Positions 1-8,965 of a stretch of DNA of 64,000 nucleotides are shown here, piece after piece. This DNA comes from CAVQRB01 sp963715055 (GTDB lineage Bacteria; Pseudomonadota; Alphaproteobacteria; Rhodobacterales; Rhodobacteraceae): assembly GCA_963715055.1 (NCBI GenBank), contig CAVQRB010000001.1, positions 124,001 to 188,000 of the forward strand. The letters are read 5' to 3'. How positions within the stretch are numbered: position 1 is the first letter of the stretch; each line of letters opens with the position of its first letter. The notes beneath the pieces were generated by a model, which saw only the letters and a program-made list of their open reading frames with translations, had not been told where the DNA came from and did no database searches. Made by a program: the position numbers and the translations under genes.

Positions 1-38
1 GTCGCTTAAAAAATCGGCCGAATGGCAAGAAATTTATT

Positions 39-67
39 TTGACAGGTGAATTAAAACAGGTGATGCT
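39..67 (+). promoter_or_regulatory. possible promoter of the xyl operon
   Basis: A perfect TTGACA at 39-44 lies in an AT-rich stretch upstream of xylF. Seventeen bases further on is GATGCT at 62-67, a poor -10 match, so only the -35 element is convincing. The regulator of the operon (in this group usually a divergent ROK-type XylR) would lie to the left of the window. Confidence 0.3.
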
Positions 68-131
68 GTTGTCCATGCCCATTCGAACTGAGGCATCAAC
101 AGTTACAAGACTGTTCCACCGGGAGGATATC

Positions 132-1154
132 ATGAAGAAGACTACATTTCTGGCTGTCGCCATGTCGACGGCCATTGCCACCGCAGCCTATGCGGAACCG
201 CTCAAGATCGGCGTAAGCTGGTCGAACTTCCAGGAAGAGCGCTGGAAAACCGACGAAGCGGCGATCAAGGCCGCCCTAGACGTTGCCGGTGCGACCTACA
301 TGTCCGCCGACGCGCAGGCCTCGGCTGCCAAGCAGCTCACCGACGTTGAGGCACTGATCGCTCAGGGTGCTGATGCGCTCATCATCCTGTCGGTGGACAA
401 GGATGCCGTCGGTCCCGCCGTCGACAAGGCCGATGCCGAGGGCATTCCGGTCATCGGCTATGACCGCCTGATCGAAGATCCGCGCGCCTTCTATCTCACT
501 TTCGACAACAAGGGTGTGGGCCGGATCATCGCCGAAACCATCAAGCAGAAGCAGCCCGAGGGCAACTACGCCATCATCAAGGGCGACAAGGGTGATCCGA
601 ATGCCGGGTTCCTGCTCGAAGGCATGATGGAAGTGATCGGTGACGACGTGGCGTCGGGCAAGATCAAGATCGTGGGTGAAGCCTTCACCGACGGCTGGAA
701 GCCGGACAACGCGCAAAAGAACATGGAGCAGATCCTGACCGCCAACAACAACGCGGTGGATGCGGTTCTGGCGCAGAACGACGGCATGGCCGGCGGTGCG
801 ATCGCGGCCCTCGCGGCCCAAGGTCTCAGTGTGCCGGTCGGCGGGCAGGACGGTGATCATGCCGCTCTGAACCGCGTGGCGCGTGGCGAGCAGACCGTTT
901 CGGTCTGGAAGAACTCGCGTTCGCTTGGTGCGGCTGCGGCCAATATCGCCATCGAACTGGCCAATGGTGCCGCAATGAGCGACATCAAGGGTGCCGTGAA
1001 ATGGTCCGGTGGCGAGAAGGGCGTCGAGATGAACGCGATCTTCCTCGATCCCACGCCGATCACCGCCGGCAACCTCAGCATGGCGATCGATGCAGGTCAC
1101 ATCGACCAGGCCAAGGCCTGCGAAGGCCATATGGCCGGCGTCGCTGGCTGCTGA
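132..1154 (+). CDS. xylF: D-xylose ABC transporter substrate-binding protein XylF
   Basis: This is the periplasmic xylose-binding protein that delivers D-xylose to the XylGH transporter. I chose the ATG at 132 because GGGAGG sits just upstream and it gives a 340-residue protein with a clean Sec signal peptide ending in AYA near residue 21. The mature part has the two-lobed periplasmic-binding fold of the ribose/xylose family, including the repeated QGADALIIL and AQNDGMAGG segments typical of XylF. It is the first gene of xylFHGBA and is separated from xylH by a strong GC hairpin, as is common for binding-protein genes that must be expressed above their permeases. The family call is firm; xylose specificity rests on similarity and on the adjacent xylA and xylB. 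Confidence 0.93.
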   Translation: MKKTTFLAVAMSTAIATAAYAEPLKIGVSWSNFQEERWKTDEAAIKAALDVAGATYMSADAQASAAKQLTDVEALIAQGADALIILSVDKDAVGPAVDKADAEGIPVIGYDRLIEDPRAFYLTFDNKGVGRIIAETIKQKQPEGNYAIIKGDKGDPNAGFLLEGMMEVIGDDVASGKIKIVGEAFTDGWKPDNAQKNMEQILTANNNAVDAVLAQNDGMAGGAIAALAAQGLSVPVGGQDGDHAALNRVARGEQTVSVWKNSRSLGAAAANIAIELANGAAMSDIKGAVKWSGGEKGVEMNAIFLDPTPITAGNLSMAIDAGHIDQAKACEGHMAGVAGC

Positions 1155-1169
1155 TCGTCCCTGATCCCG

Positions 1170-1193
1170 CCGGGCGCGTTCAGGCGCGCCCGG
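1170..1193 (+). terminator. attenuator-type hairpin between xylF and xylH
   Basis: The arms CCGGGCGCG (1170-1178) and CGCGCCCGG (1185-1193) form a perfect 9-bp GC stem with a 6-base loop, 16 bases after the xylF stop. There is no T run, so it is more likely an mRNA-stabilising or partial-termination element than a full terminator. It would lower expression of xylHGBA relative to xylF. Confidence 0.5.
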
Positions 1194-1279
1194 TTCTGCT
1201 GCCTCTTCCAGAATGAGCTGCCTTTTCCCCTTGCCCATCGGCACGGAACGGAGAGGCTCTACCCGCCGGGAGCCCTGTC

Positions 1280-2599
1280 ATGACCGACCAGACCACCACC
1301 CCGAAAAGCGCACCCAAAAGCATCGGCCCCGTCGCGCGCTTCTTCAAGGACACGGAGCTCGACACGAGGCTCTTGGGGATGCTCGGCGCGCTGGCGCTGA
1401 TCTGGGTCGGCTTTCACCTTTTCGGTGCGATCTTCCGTGACGGCGGGTTTTTCCTGACGCCGCGCAATCTCTGGAATCTCTCGGTGCAGACTGCCTCCAT
1501 CGGGATCATGGCCACCGGCATGGTACTGGTCATCATTACCCGCCACATCGACCTCTCCGTGGGCTCGATCCTGGGCTTTTGCGCCATCATCATGGGCGTG
1601 GTGCAGGTCAACATCCTGCCGCAGTTCCTGGGCCTGGGGCACCCGCTGATCTGGATCATCGCTGTCTTGGTGGGCATCGCCTGTGGCACCTTCATCGGCG
1701 CGTTTCATGGCGCGCTCATCGCCTATGGCAAGATCCCGGCCTTCATCGTCACGCTGGGTGGTCTGTTGGTCTGGCGCGGTGCTGCTTTCCTCGTGGCGCG
1801 CGGCGAGACGATCTCGCCAGTGGACGAGACATTCTCTCTGCTCGGCGGCGGACCCTATGGGGCCATCGGATCGACGGGGAGCTGGATCGTCGGCATCCTC
1901 GGCTGTGCTGCCGTGCTGGGCCTCATCATCATGGGCCGCCGCAAGCGCACGGTCTTTCACATCGCGCAACGCCCGATCTGGGCAGAAACCTTCCTTGCCG
2001 TGGTCGGCTGCGGTGCCGTGATCGGGGCCGTGCTGCTGGTCAACGCCTATCCCTGGCCACGCGGGATCGTGCGCCGCTATGCCGCCGAAAACAACATCGA
2101 CATCTCCGCGGGCGATCCCTTCATCAGCCACGGTTTCGCGATCCCGGTGCTGATCCTGATCGCCGTCGCCATCTTCATGACGATCCTGATGACGCGCACG
2201 CGGTTTGGCCGCTACGTCTATGCCATCGGCGGCAACCCGGAGGCGGCGGAACTGGCTGGCATCAACACCCGCTGGATGACCGTGAAGATCTTCGCGCTGA
2301 TGGGGGCACTCACCGGGCTTTCCGCCGTCGTCGCCTCGGCGCGGCTTGGCTCCGCCACCAACGCGCTCGGCACGCTCGATGAGCTTTACGTGATCGCCGC
2401 CGCCGTGATCGGGGGCACCTCGCTCGCGGGGGGCATCGGGACCATCTACGGGGCGATCCTCGGGGCGCTGGTGATGCAGTCGTTGCAAACCGGCATGGTG
2501 CTGGTGGGCTTCGATGCCGCCATGCAGCAGATCATCGTGGGCTCGGTCCTCGTGCTGGCCGTCTACCTCGACATTCTCTATCGTCGCAAATCGAAGTGA
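1280..2599 (+). CDS. xylH: D-xylose ABC transporter permease XylH
   Basis: This 439-residue inner-membrane permease of the BPD_transp_2 (ribose/xylose) family forms the xylose channel with XylG. It has many hydrophobic segments and the family motif region around GGNPEAAELAGI in the last third, which precedes the cytoplasmic loop that contacts the ATPase. Its N-terminal 30 residues are hydrophilic and carry SAPKSIGPVARFFK. The stop overlaps a GTG that could begin xylG, showing tight operon packing. It lies third-base dense in G and C like its neighbours, with no sign of transfer. Confidence 0.92.
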   Translation: MTDQTTTPKSAPKSIGPVARFFKDTELDTRLLGMLGALALIWVGFHLFGAIFRDGGFFLTPRNLWNLSVQTASIGIMATGMVLVIITRHIDLSVGSILGFCAIIMGVVQVNILPQFLGLGHPLIWIIAVLVGIACGTFIGAFHGALIAYGKIPAFIVTLGGLLVWRGAAFLVARGETISPVDETFSLLGGGPYGAIGSTGSWIVGILGCAAVLGLIIMGRRKRTVFHIAQRPIWAETFLAVVGCGAVIGAVLLVNAYPWPRGIVRRYAAENNIDISAGDPFISHGFAIPVLILIAVAIFMTILMTRTRFGRYVYAIGGNPEAAELAGINTRWMTVKIFALMGALTGLSAVVASARLGSATNALGTLDELYVIAAAVIGGTSLAGGIGTIYGAILGALVMQSLQTGMVLVGFDAAMQQIIVGSVLVLAVYLDILYRRKSK

Positions 2600-2610
2600 G
2601 GGCTGGGACC

Positions 2611-3375
2611 ATGACAACCACTCGTAGCGAAACCCCGCTGGTGCAACTCAAGGACATTTCGATCTCCTTCGGCGGCATCCGGGCCGTCGATCACGTGAGC
2701 CTCGATCTCTATCCTGGAGAGGTCGTGGGCCTGCTCGGCCACAACGGGGCCGGCAAATCGACGCTGATCAAGATCCTCTCGGGAGCCTACCAGAAGGACA
2801 GCGGCGAGATCTGGATCAACGGCGAATTGGCGGACATCCAGAGCCCGCGGGATGCCCGCGACTACAACATCGAGACGATCTACCAGACGCTGGCGCTCGC
2901 GGACAATCTCGATGCCGCCTCCAACCTCTTTCTGGGCCGCGAACTGGTCACGCCGCTGGGCTTTGTCGATGATGCCAAGATGGAGAGCGAAACCGCGAAG
3001 ATCATGGCGCGGCTCAACCCCAACTTCCGCAAGCTGAAGGAACCGGTGAGTGCCCTTTCGGGCGGTCAGCGGCAGTCTGTCGCCATCGCAAAGGCGGTCT
3101 ATTTCAAGGCCAAGATCCTGATCATGGACGAACCTACCGCCGCCCTCGGTGTGCATGAAACCCAGATGGTGGCGGAGCTCATTCAGGAGCTGAAAAAGCA
3201 GGGTCTGGGCATCTTCCTCATTTCCCACGACACCCGCGAGATGCTGGAATTGTGCGACCGCGTCTCGGTGATGAAGAACGGCCAGATGATCGGCACCGAA
3301 CGCGTCGAGGACGTGACCGAGGATGACATCCTGTCGATGATCATCATGGGCAAGAAACCGGAGAAGGCGGCGTGA
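2611..3375 (+). CDS. xylG: xylose ABC transporter ATP-binding protein XylG (single-domain form)
   Basis: This ATPase energises xylose uptake. From the ATG at 2611 it is 254 residues, with Walker A GHNGAGKST at 43-51, signature LSGGQRQ near 149-155, Walker B ending in MDEPTA near 171-177 and the switch histidine in ISHDT. It carries one ABC domain, whereas E. coli XylG has two fused domains in about 510 residues, so the transporter presumably uses a homodimer. An in-frame GTG at 2596 that overlaps the xylH stop would add five residues; I prefer the ATG. It is followed after three bases by xylB. Confidence 0.9.
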   Translation: MTTTRSETPLVQLKDISISFGGIRAVDHVSLDLYPGEVVGLLGHNGAGKSTLIKILSGAYQKDSGEIWINGELADIQSPRDARDYNIETIYQTLALADNLDAASNLFLGRELVTPLGFVDDAKMESETAKIMARLNPNFRKLKEPVSALSGGQRQSVAIAKAVYFKAKILIMDEPTAALGVHETQMVAELIQELKKQGLGIFLISHDTREMLELCDRVSVMKNGQMIGTERVEDVTEDDILSMIIMGKKPEKAA

Positions 3376-3378
3376 GCG

Positions 3379-4818
3379 GTGTATCTCGGGCTTGATCTTG
3401 GCACCTCCGGGCTGAAAGCGGTCCTGATCGACGACGATCAGCAGCTTCTGGGCGAGGCGATGTCTGCGCTCACCGTGCAGCGTCCGCATTCTGGCTGGTC
3501 GGAGCAGAACCCTGCGGACTGGCTGGTCGCTGCGGAAGAGGTCATGGCGGCGCTTGGCGTGGCGCACGATCTCGGAGCCGTGCAGGGCATCGGCCTCAGC
3601 GGTCAGATGCATGGCGCCACGCTGCTGGATGCCGCGGGCGATGTGCTGCGTCCCTGCATGCTCTGGAACGACACCCGCAGTCACGCGGAAGCCGCCGCGA
3701 TGGATGCGGACCCCAAGTGGCGTGCGATCAGCGGCAACATCGTCTTTCCGGGCTTCACCGCGCCCAAGGTGGAATGGGTCCGCGAACATGAGCCGGAGAT
3801 CTGGTCGAGGATCGACAAGGTGCTGCTGCCAAAGGACTATCTGCGCTATTGGCTCACCGGCGAGGCGGTCTCGGAGATGTCGGACGCCGCGGGTACAAGT
3901 TGGCTCGACACCGGCGAGCGCGACTGGTCCGATGCTCTTCTGGCCGCGTCGGGCCTGAGCCGCGAAGCCATGCCGCGGCTCGTCGAAGGCTCGCATGTTT
4001 CGGGCCATCTGCGCGACGACCTCGCCAAGCGCTGGGGCCTGAAAAAGGGCGTCATCATTGCGGGCGGGGCAGGCGACAACGCCGCCGCCGCCGTCGGCAT
4101 GGGCGTCGTCAAACCGGGGCAGGCCTTCCTCTCGCTCGGCACCTCCGGCGTGCTCTTTGCCGCCAGCGGCGCCTATCAGCCGGACGCGCCGAGTGCGGTG
4201 CATACCTTCTGCCATGCGCTGCCTGATACATGGCACCAGATGGGGGTGATCCTCGCCTGCACCGATGCGCTGAACTGGTATGCGCAGCTGGTGCATTCGG
4301 ACGCTGTGACGCTCACCCAAGGGCTCGGTCCGCTGCAAGCCCCGAGCGAGACGCTGTTTTTGCCCTACCTCGGCGGCGAACGTACGCCGTACAACGATGC
4401 CGCGGCGCGCGGCGCGTTTCTGGGGTTGGGCCACGCCACGAACAGCAGTGCCGGGGCGCGTGCCGTGCTGGAAGGGGTCAGCTATGCTTTCGCCGATTGC
4501 CATGACGCGCTTTCCTCCACCGGAACGCAGATCGGCAGCCTTGTCGCTGTCGGCGGGGGCAGCAAGTCGGCCTACTGGCTTGAGCTTCTCGCGACCGTTC
4601 TTGATATGCCTATAGATGTGCCGGAGGCAGGCGATTTCGGCGGCGCCTTCGGGGCCGCAAGACTTGCGCAGATGGCGGTGACGGGCGGCGGCGCTTCACT
4701 GGCAACGCCGCCGCGCACGGAGCGGACCATCGCGCCCCGGACCGACCTGCAGGCGGCTTTCGCCGAAGGTCATGCCCGCTACAAACGCAGCTACCATGCC
4801 CTCAAGGAGGCCCTATGA
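3379..4818 (+). CDS. xylB: xylulokinase XylB
   Basis: This FGGY-family kinase phosphorylates D-xylulose to xylulose 5-phosphate for the pentose phosphate pathway. At 479 residues it has the usual length. The N-terminal LGLDLGTSGLKAVLID is the phosphate-binding loop of the actin-like fold, GLSGQMHG near residues 74-81 is the xylulose-site motif, and GGGSKSAYW near residue 395 is the second nucleotide-binding motif. Translation starts at GTG 3379, three bases after the xylG stop. Its stop overlaps the xylA start (ATGA), implying translational coupling of kinase and isomerase. Confidence 0.94.
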   Translation: MYLGLDLGTSGLKAVLIDDDQQLLGEAMSALTVQRPHSGWSEQNPADWLVAAEEVMAALGVAHDLGAVQGIGLSGQMHGATLLDAAGDVLRPCMLWNDTRSHAEAAAMDADPKWRAISGNIVFPGFTAPKVEWVREHEPEIWSRIDKVLLPKDYLRYWLTGEAVSEMSDAAGTSWLDTGERDWSDALLAASGLSREAMPRLVEGSHVSGHLRDDLAKRWGLKKGVIIAGGAGDNAAAAVGMGVVKPGQAFLSLGTSGVLFAASGAYQPDAPSAVHTFCHALPDTWHQMGVILACTDALNWYAQLVHSDAVTLTQGLGPLQAPSETLFLPYLGGERTPYNDAAARGAFLGLGHATNSSAGARAVLEGVSYAFADCHDALSSTGTQIGSLVAVGGGSKSAYWLELLATVLDMPIDVPEAGDFGGAFGAARLAQMAVTGGGASLATPPRTERTIAPRTDLQAAFAEGHARYKRSYHALKEAL

Positions 4819-6119
4819 CCGATTTCTTTGCCGGGATCGACCCCATCACCTATGCCCCGGATGCACCGGCGGAGAAACTGGCCTTTCGCCATTACAACCC
4901 TGATGAGATCGTCGCGGGCAAGCGCATGGAAGATCACCTGCGCTTCGCCGTCGCCTGGTGGCACAGTTTCGCCTGGCCCGGTGGCGATCCTTTTGGTGGC
5001 CAGACTTTCGAGCGTCCGTGGTTCGGCGATACGATGGCTTTGGCCAAACTCAAGGCCGATGCGGCCTTCGAGTTGTTCGCGCTCCTTGGCCAGCCCTACT
5101 ACTGCTTCCACGACGCGGACATTCGGCCGGAAGGCGCGGATTTCGCAGAAAATACCAACCGCCTCAAGGAGATCGTGGATTATCTTGAAGCGAAGATGGA
5201 GGCGGGCGGCCCGAAACTCCTGTGGGGCACGGCCAATCTCTTCTCGCATCGTCGCTTCATGGCCGGTGCCGCCACCAACCCCGACCCGGAAGTCTTTGCC
5301 TTCGCGGCGGCCACGGTGAAAACCTGCATGGATGCCACGCACCGTCTGGGCGGCGAGAATTACGTGCTCTGGGGCGGACGCGAAGGCTATGAGACGCTGC
5401 TCAACACCGATCTGAAACGCGAACGCGCGCAGGCGGGGCGGTTCTTGCAGATGGTGGTCGATTACAAGCACAAGATCGGTTTCAAGGGTATGATCCTGAT
5501 CGAACCGAAGCCACAGGAGCCGACTAAACATCAATACGACTACGATGTCGCGACGGTTTACGGATTCCTCAAGGACTTCGGGTTGGAGACGGAGGTCAAG
5601 GTCAACATCGAACAGGGCCATGCCATTCTTGCCGGCCACAGTTTCGAGCATGAACTGGCCATGGCGTCCTCGCTGGGCATCTTCGGCTCCATTGATATGA
5701 ACCGCAACGACTACCAGTCGGGCTGGGACACGGATCAGTTTCCGAACTCGGTGCCGGAAGTGGCGCTGGCCTATTACGAGGTGCTGAAAGCCGGAGGATT
5801 CACCACAGGCGGCACTAATTTCGACGCGAAGTTGCGCCGACAGAGCCTTGATCCAGTTGACCTTGTTGCAGCTCATGTAGGCGCCATGGATATCTGTGCC
5901 CGGGGGCTGAAGGCCGCCGCCGCAATGCTCGCGGACGGAGGTCTCGAGGCTGCGCGGGAAGCCCGTTATGCGGGCTGGACAGAGGCGCGGGCGCAGTCCT
6001 GGCTGGAGAGCGGAACGCTCGACGGTATCGCTCGCGAGGTACTCGAACGGTCGATCAATCCCGCGCCCCGTTCCGGGCGGCAGGAGGTCCTGGAGAACTA
6101 CGTCTCGAGATTTGTGTGA
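4815..6119 (+). CDS. xylA: xylose isomerase XylA
   Basis: This cytoplasmic TIM-barrel isomerase converts D-xylose to D-xylulose using two divalent metal ions. At 434 residues it is the class II (long N-terminus) form. Visible family motifs are WGGREGYETLLNTD, LIEPKPQEPTKHQYD with metal-ligand glutamate and neighbouring histidine, NIEQGHAILAGHSFEHE, and GSIDMNRNDYQSGWDTDQFP. The start ATG overlaps the xylB stop. Thirteen bases downstream begins glucokinase, probably in the same transcript. Confidence 0.96.
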   Translation: MTDFFAGIDPITYAPDAPAEKLAFRHYNPDEIVAGKRMEDHLRFAVAWWHSFAWPGGDPFGGQTFERPWFGDTMALAKLKADAAFELFALLGQPYYCFHDADIRPEGADFAENTNRLKEIVDYLEAKMEAGGPKLLWGTANLFSHRRFMAGAATNPDPEVFAFAAATVKTCMDATHRLGGENYVLWGGREGYETLLNTDLKRERAQAGRFLQMVVDYKHKIGFKGMILIEPKPQEPTKHQYDYDVATVYGFLKDFGLETEVKVNIEQGHAILAGHSFEHELAMASSLGIFGSIDMNRNDYQSGWDTDQFPNSVPEVALAYYEVLKAGGFTTGGTNFDAKLRRQSLDPVDLVAAHVGAMDICARGLKAAAAMLADGGLEAAREARYAGWTEARAQSWLESGTLDGIAREVLERSINPAPRSGRQEVLENYVSRFV

Positions 6120-6131
6120 AGGAAGAACGAC

Positions 6132-7070
6132 ATGGCGCTCATTCTTGCAGATGTCGGTGGGACCAACGCGCGATTTGCCTGTGCGCGCGACGGGAAAATC
6201 GACCCGAGCCTCACCCGACGCTTCGAGAATGACGGTTTCGCCACCTTTGATGCGGCCCTCGCGCACTATCTTGACGTAGCTGCCGTCAAACGCGTCGAAG
6301 CGCTGACGATTGCGGTGGCGGGGCCCGTGACGGGGCCGACTGCGCGTCTCACCAATCGTGACTGGCAGTTCGACGTGGCTGCGCTGAGCGCATCGAATGG
6401 TGGCGCGCCGGTTCATTTGATGAATGACCTCAGTGCCTTGGGGTACGCGCTTGACCACCTGTCGGAGACCGGCCTGACCCCGGTCATGGCGGGCGCACCA
6501 GTTATGGGCGATGCCATCCAGCGCCTGGTCGTGGGCATCGGTACGGGTTTCAACGTGAGCCCGGTCCTGACCCAAGCAGGCGAAACCCGCTGTGCGCTGG
6601 CAGAGGCCGGTCTTGGCAGCATGCCCGACCGGGTGATGCGGATCATGGATCGCTTTCTGTCGGGCAACTCCAGCTGGATCACTTGTGTCGAGGACGTGTT
6701 TTCAGGCCCCGGTCTCGCACGGTTGCACGCCGAGGCGACGTCGACGGAGGCGATTTCCGGGCGCGATGTCATCGACCGTGCGGTGAGCGGAAATGCCGAG
6801 GCGCGGGCAAGCCTCGACATCTTCGCCCGGGGCTTGGGCGAATGCCTTCAGGATCTGCGCCTGCTGTACATGCCGACCGGCGGTATCTTTCTGGCGGGAT
6901 CGGTGGTTCGGGCACTCCTCGAGAGTCCGTCCGCCAGTCCGTTCATCGAAGCGCTCAAGGCGCAACCGACGGCCAAGAGTTCGTCGATGCCGCCGGTTGC
7001 CCTGAGCCTGATCACGCAGGATGAGGCGGCGCTGCTGGGTTGTCTTGCCTATGCCTTGGCACGGGGTTGA
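6132..7070 (+). CDS. glk: glucokinase
   Basis: This 312-residue ATP-dependent glucokinase of the Glk (COG0837) family phosphorylates free glucose to glucose 6-phosphate. LADVGGTNARFA at the N-terminus is the phosphate-binding loop, NDLSALGYAL contains the catalytic aspartate, and GIGTGFN is the second nucleotide motif. It trails the xyl operon on + and converges on the galactoside operon on -. The last 22 bases overlap the end of the beta-galactosidase gene. Glucose released from lactose- or melibiose-type sugars by the neighbouring glycosidases is its likely substrate. Confidence 0.9.
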   Translation: MALILADVGGTNARFACARDGKIDPSLTRRFENDGFATFDAALAHYLDVAAVKRVEALTIAVAGPVTGPTARLTNRDWQFDVAALSASNGGAPVHLMNDLSALGYALDHLSETGLTPVMAGAPVMGDAIQRLVVGIGTGFNVSPVLTQAGETRCALAEAGLGSMPDRVMRIMDRFLSGNSSWITCVEDVFSGPGLARLHAEATSTEAISGRDVIDRAVSGNAEARASLDIFARGLGECLQDLRLLYMPTGGIFLAGSVVRALLESPSASPFIEALKAQPTAKSSSMPPVALSLITQDEAALLGCLAYALARG

Positions 7071-8965
7071 CGCGGCCACCAGCGCACGCCGGCTGCAGGA
7101 ATTTTTTCACCTTTTATAACAGAGTCTTCCGAGTTGTAGTTGAATGCATACGTGAAGTATTTTCCATCTCGGATACGCACACCTTCGGGCAGGATGGTCG
7201 TGTCCAGTCCGGCTTCAGCACAAAGCTCCAGCAGGATACGCTGCCAAAGCACGTCATCGGGCCATCCGCCGAGATAGGAAGTCATGCCGCTTCGCATCAT
7301 GACCGGGTCACCGGCTTCGGTGGCGAGTATCACCTCGGCGCGCCCCTCGAGGTCCTCGCTCCAGCGATGGATCGCACCGCCGCCAGACACAGGGCGTGTG
7401 ATCCCGGGCGGCAGGCTTTCGACCCGTGCGACGGTAGCATCGAGACCGGGTAGATTGGGGCCGAGGGGCGTCGGGATCGTCAGCTCAGGCGTTACCGCGT
7501 TGCTGCGCGGCCCGATAAGCGCAAGTGTCGATCCCAAAGCATCTGCCAGTGCGGTCGGAACAGAGGCGAGACCGGGCGCGAGCACGAGCGCATAAGGTGA
7601 AAGATCGGTGGTCGACGACGGAAGAATGTCTACCGAGAGCCCAAGCCGCCGCAGCCCGCGATAGGCATCCATCATCAGGCCGAAATAGGTGAAATCCGCG
7701 CCCTGTGGCAAAACGCTCCATGACCAGTCGGAGGCGTAGTCGAAGATCAGGGCGACGGGCGCTCTCGTTTGCTCGACATCCGGCATCTGGCTCAATTCTT
7801 CCGCCACTAGTCGGGCTTCCGCGAGGCCGGGTGCGGGGGCGTTGTCCGGACGGAGCAGGCCTGCGTGCATCTGCTCCTGCGCGAAGGGCGCCTGGCGCCA
7901 GCGGAAGTAGCTCACCACTTCGGCGCCATGCGCGAAAGCCTCCCACGTCCAGAGCCGGACCATGCCGGGCAAGGGCGCGGGATTGTACGGCGCCCAGTTC
8001 ACCGGCCCCGGTTGCTGCTCCATCACCCACCAACGGTTGTCGCGCCCGACCGCGCGGTAGAGGTCGTGGTGGAAGGCCTGCATGTCCGGGTCGCCCTGCC
8101 GCAGGTAGCGCGCTTTCCGCTCCGGCGAGGCATCGAGGCGATCCGACAGGAACCCGATGGGATAACTATCCCAACTGCTGATGTCGATGGAGCGGCCGAC
8201 GTCGAAATGGTCGAAATCGAGCACGCGGCCCATGTAGTTGTGAATGAGCGGTGCGTCCGTGCGGGCGCGCAGGGCCGCGACCTGGACCTCATGGTAGCGC
8301 ACGACCTGGTCCGAGCTGAAACGCCGGAAGGCCAGTTCATGGCTCGGGTTTGCCTGCGTGACGGTGAGGTTCGGCAGGTCGATCTGGTCCAGATCCGTAT
8401 ACTCCATCGACCAGAAGACGTTCCCCCAGGCCGCGTTCAGCGCCTGCGGCGACTGGTAGCGCTGAGCCAGCCAGTCCCTGAAGGCGTCCCGTGCCGCCTT
8501 CGAGTAAGACAGCACTGTATCGTGGCAGCCGTATTCGTTGTCGATCTGCCAGGCCTGGATGCGCGGGTCGCGCCCGTAACGATCGCCCAGCACCTCGGCG
8601 ATGCGACCGCTTTCGGCGCGGTAGCCTGCATGGCTGAAGCAGTAGTGGCGGCGCGACCCGAACTTGCGTGGGTGGCCCTCGCGGTCAAGCGCCAGCATGT
8701 CGGGGTGTTTCTCCAGCATCCAGCGTGGCGGCGTGCAGGTCGGCGTGCCGAGAACGATCTTCAGCCCCGCCGCAGCGAGGGTCGCAATCGCCCGGTCGAG
8801 CCAGTCGAAGGTGAAGCGTCCGGGCTCGGGCTCGATCCGGCTCCAGGCGAATTCGCCGATCCGAACCCAGGTGATACCGGCATCGACCATCTGCGCGGCG
8901 TCTTTGGCCCAGATTTTCTCGGGCCAGTGTTCGGGATAGTAACAGACGCCCAATGCGCGCTTCAT
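7049..8965 (-). CDS. GH42 beta-galactosidase
   Basis: This 638-residue cytoplasmic beta-galactosidase of glycoside hydrolase family 42 releases terminal beta-galactose. It starts MKRALGVCYYPEHWPE, the classic GH42 entry into the TIM barrel. The acid/base glutamate is E144 in QIDNEYG and the nucleophile is E316 in WVMEQQPG. A trimerisation domain and a beta-sandwich follow. No signal peptide is visible, so the substrate must be imported. Its start overlaps the upstream lactonase by four bases and its 3' end overlaps glk convergently. It is the last gene of the - galactoside operon. Confidence 0.9.
   Translation of the reverse strand: MKRALGVCYYPEHWPEKIWAKDAAQMVDAGITWVRIGEFAWSRIEPEPGRFTFDWLDRAIATLAAAGLKIVLGTPTCTPPRWMLEKHPDMLALDREGHPRKFGSRRHYCFSHAGYRAESGRIAEVLGDRYGRDPRIQAWQIDNEYGCHDTVLSYSKAARDAFRDWLAQRYQSPQALNAAWGNVFWSMEYTDLDQIDLPNLTVTQANPSHELAFRRFSSDQVVRYHEVQVAALRARTDAPLIHNYMGRVLDFDHFDVGRSIDISSWDSYPIGFLSDRLDASPERKARYLRQGDPDMQAFHHDLYRAVGRDNRWWVMEQQPGPVNWAPYNPAPLPGMVRLWTWEAFAHGAEVVSYFRWRQAPFAQEQMHAGLLRPDNAPAPGLAEARLVAEELSQMPDVEQTRAPVALIFDYASDWSWSVLPQGADFTYFGLMMDAYRGLRRLGLSVDILPSSTTDLSPYALVLAPGLASVPTALADALGSTLALIGPRSNAVTPELTIPTPLGPNLPGLDATVARVESLPPGITRPVSGGGAIHRWSEDLEGRAEVILATEAGDPVMMRSGMTSYLGGWPDDVLWQRILLELCAEAGLDTTILPEGVRIRDGKYFTYAFNYNSEDSVIKGEKIPAAGVRWWPRQPRAKA

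Noticed and set aside
1259..2617. Long antisense reading frame opposite xylH
   Set aside because: It mirrors xylH in a high-GC gene and is rich in His, Arg and Asp with no family pattern; such frames are codon-use shadows.
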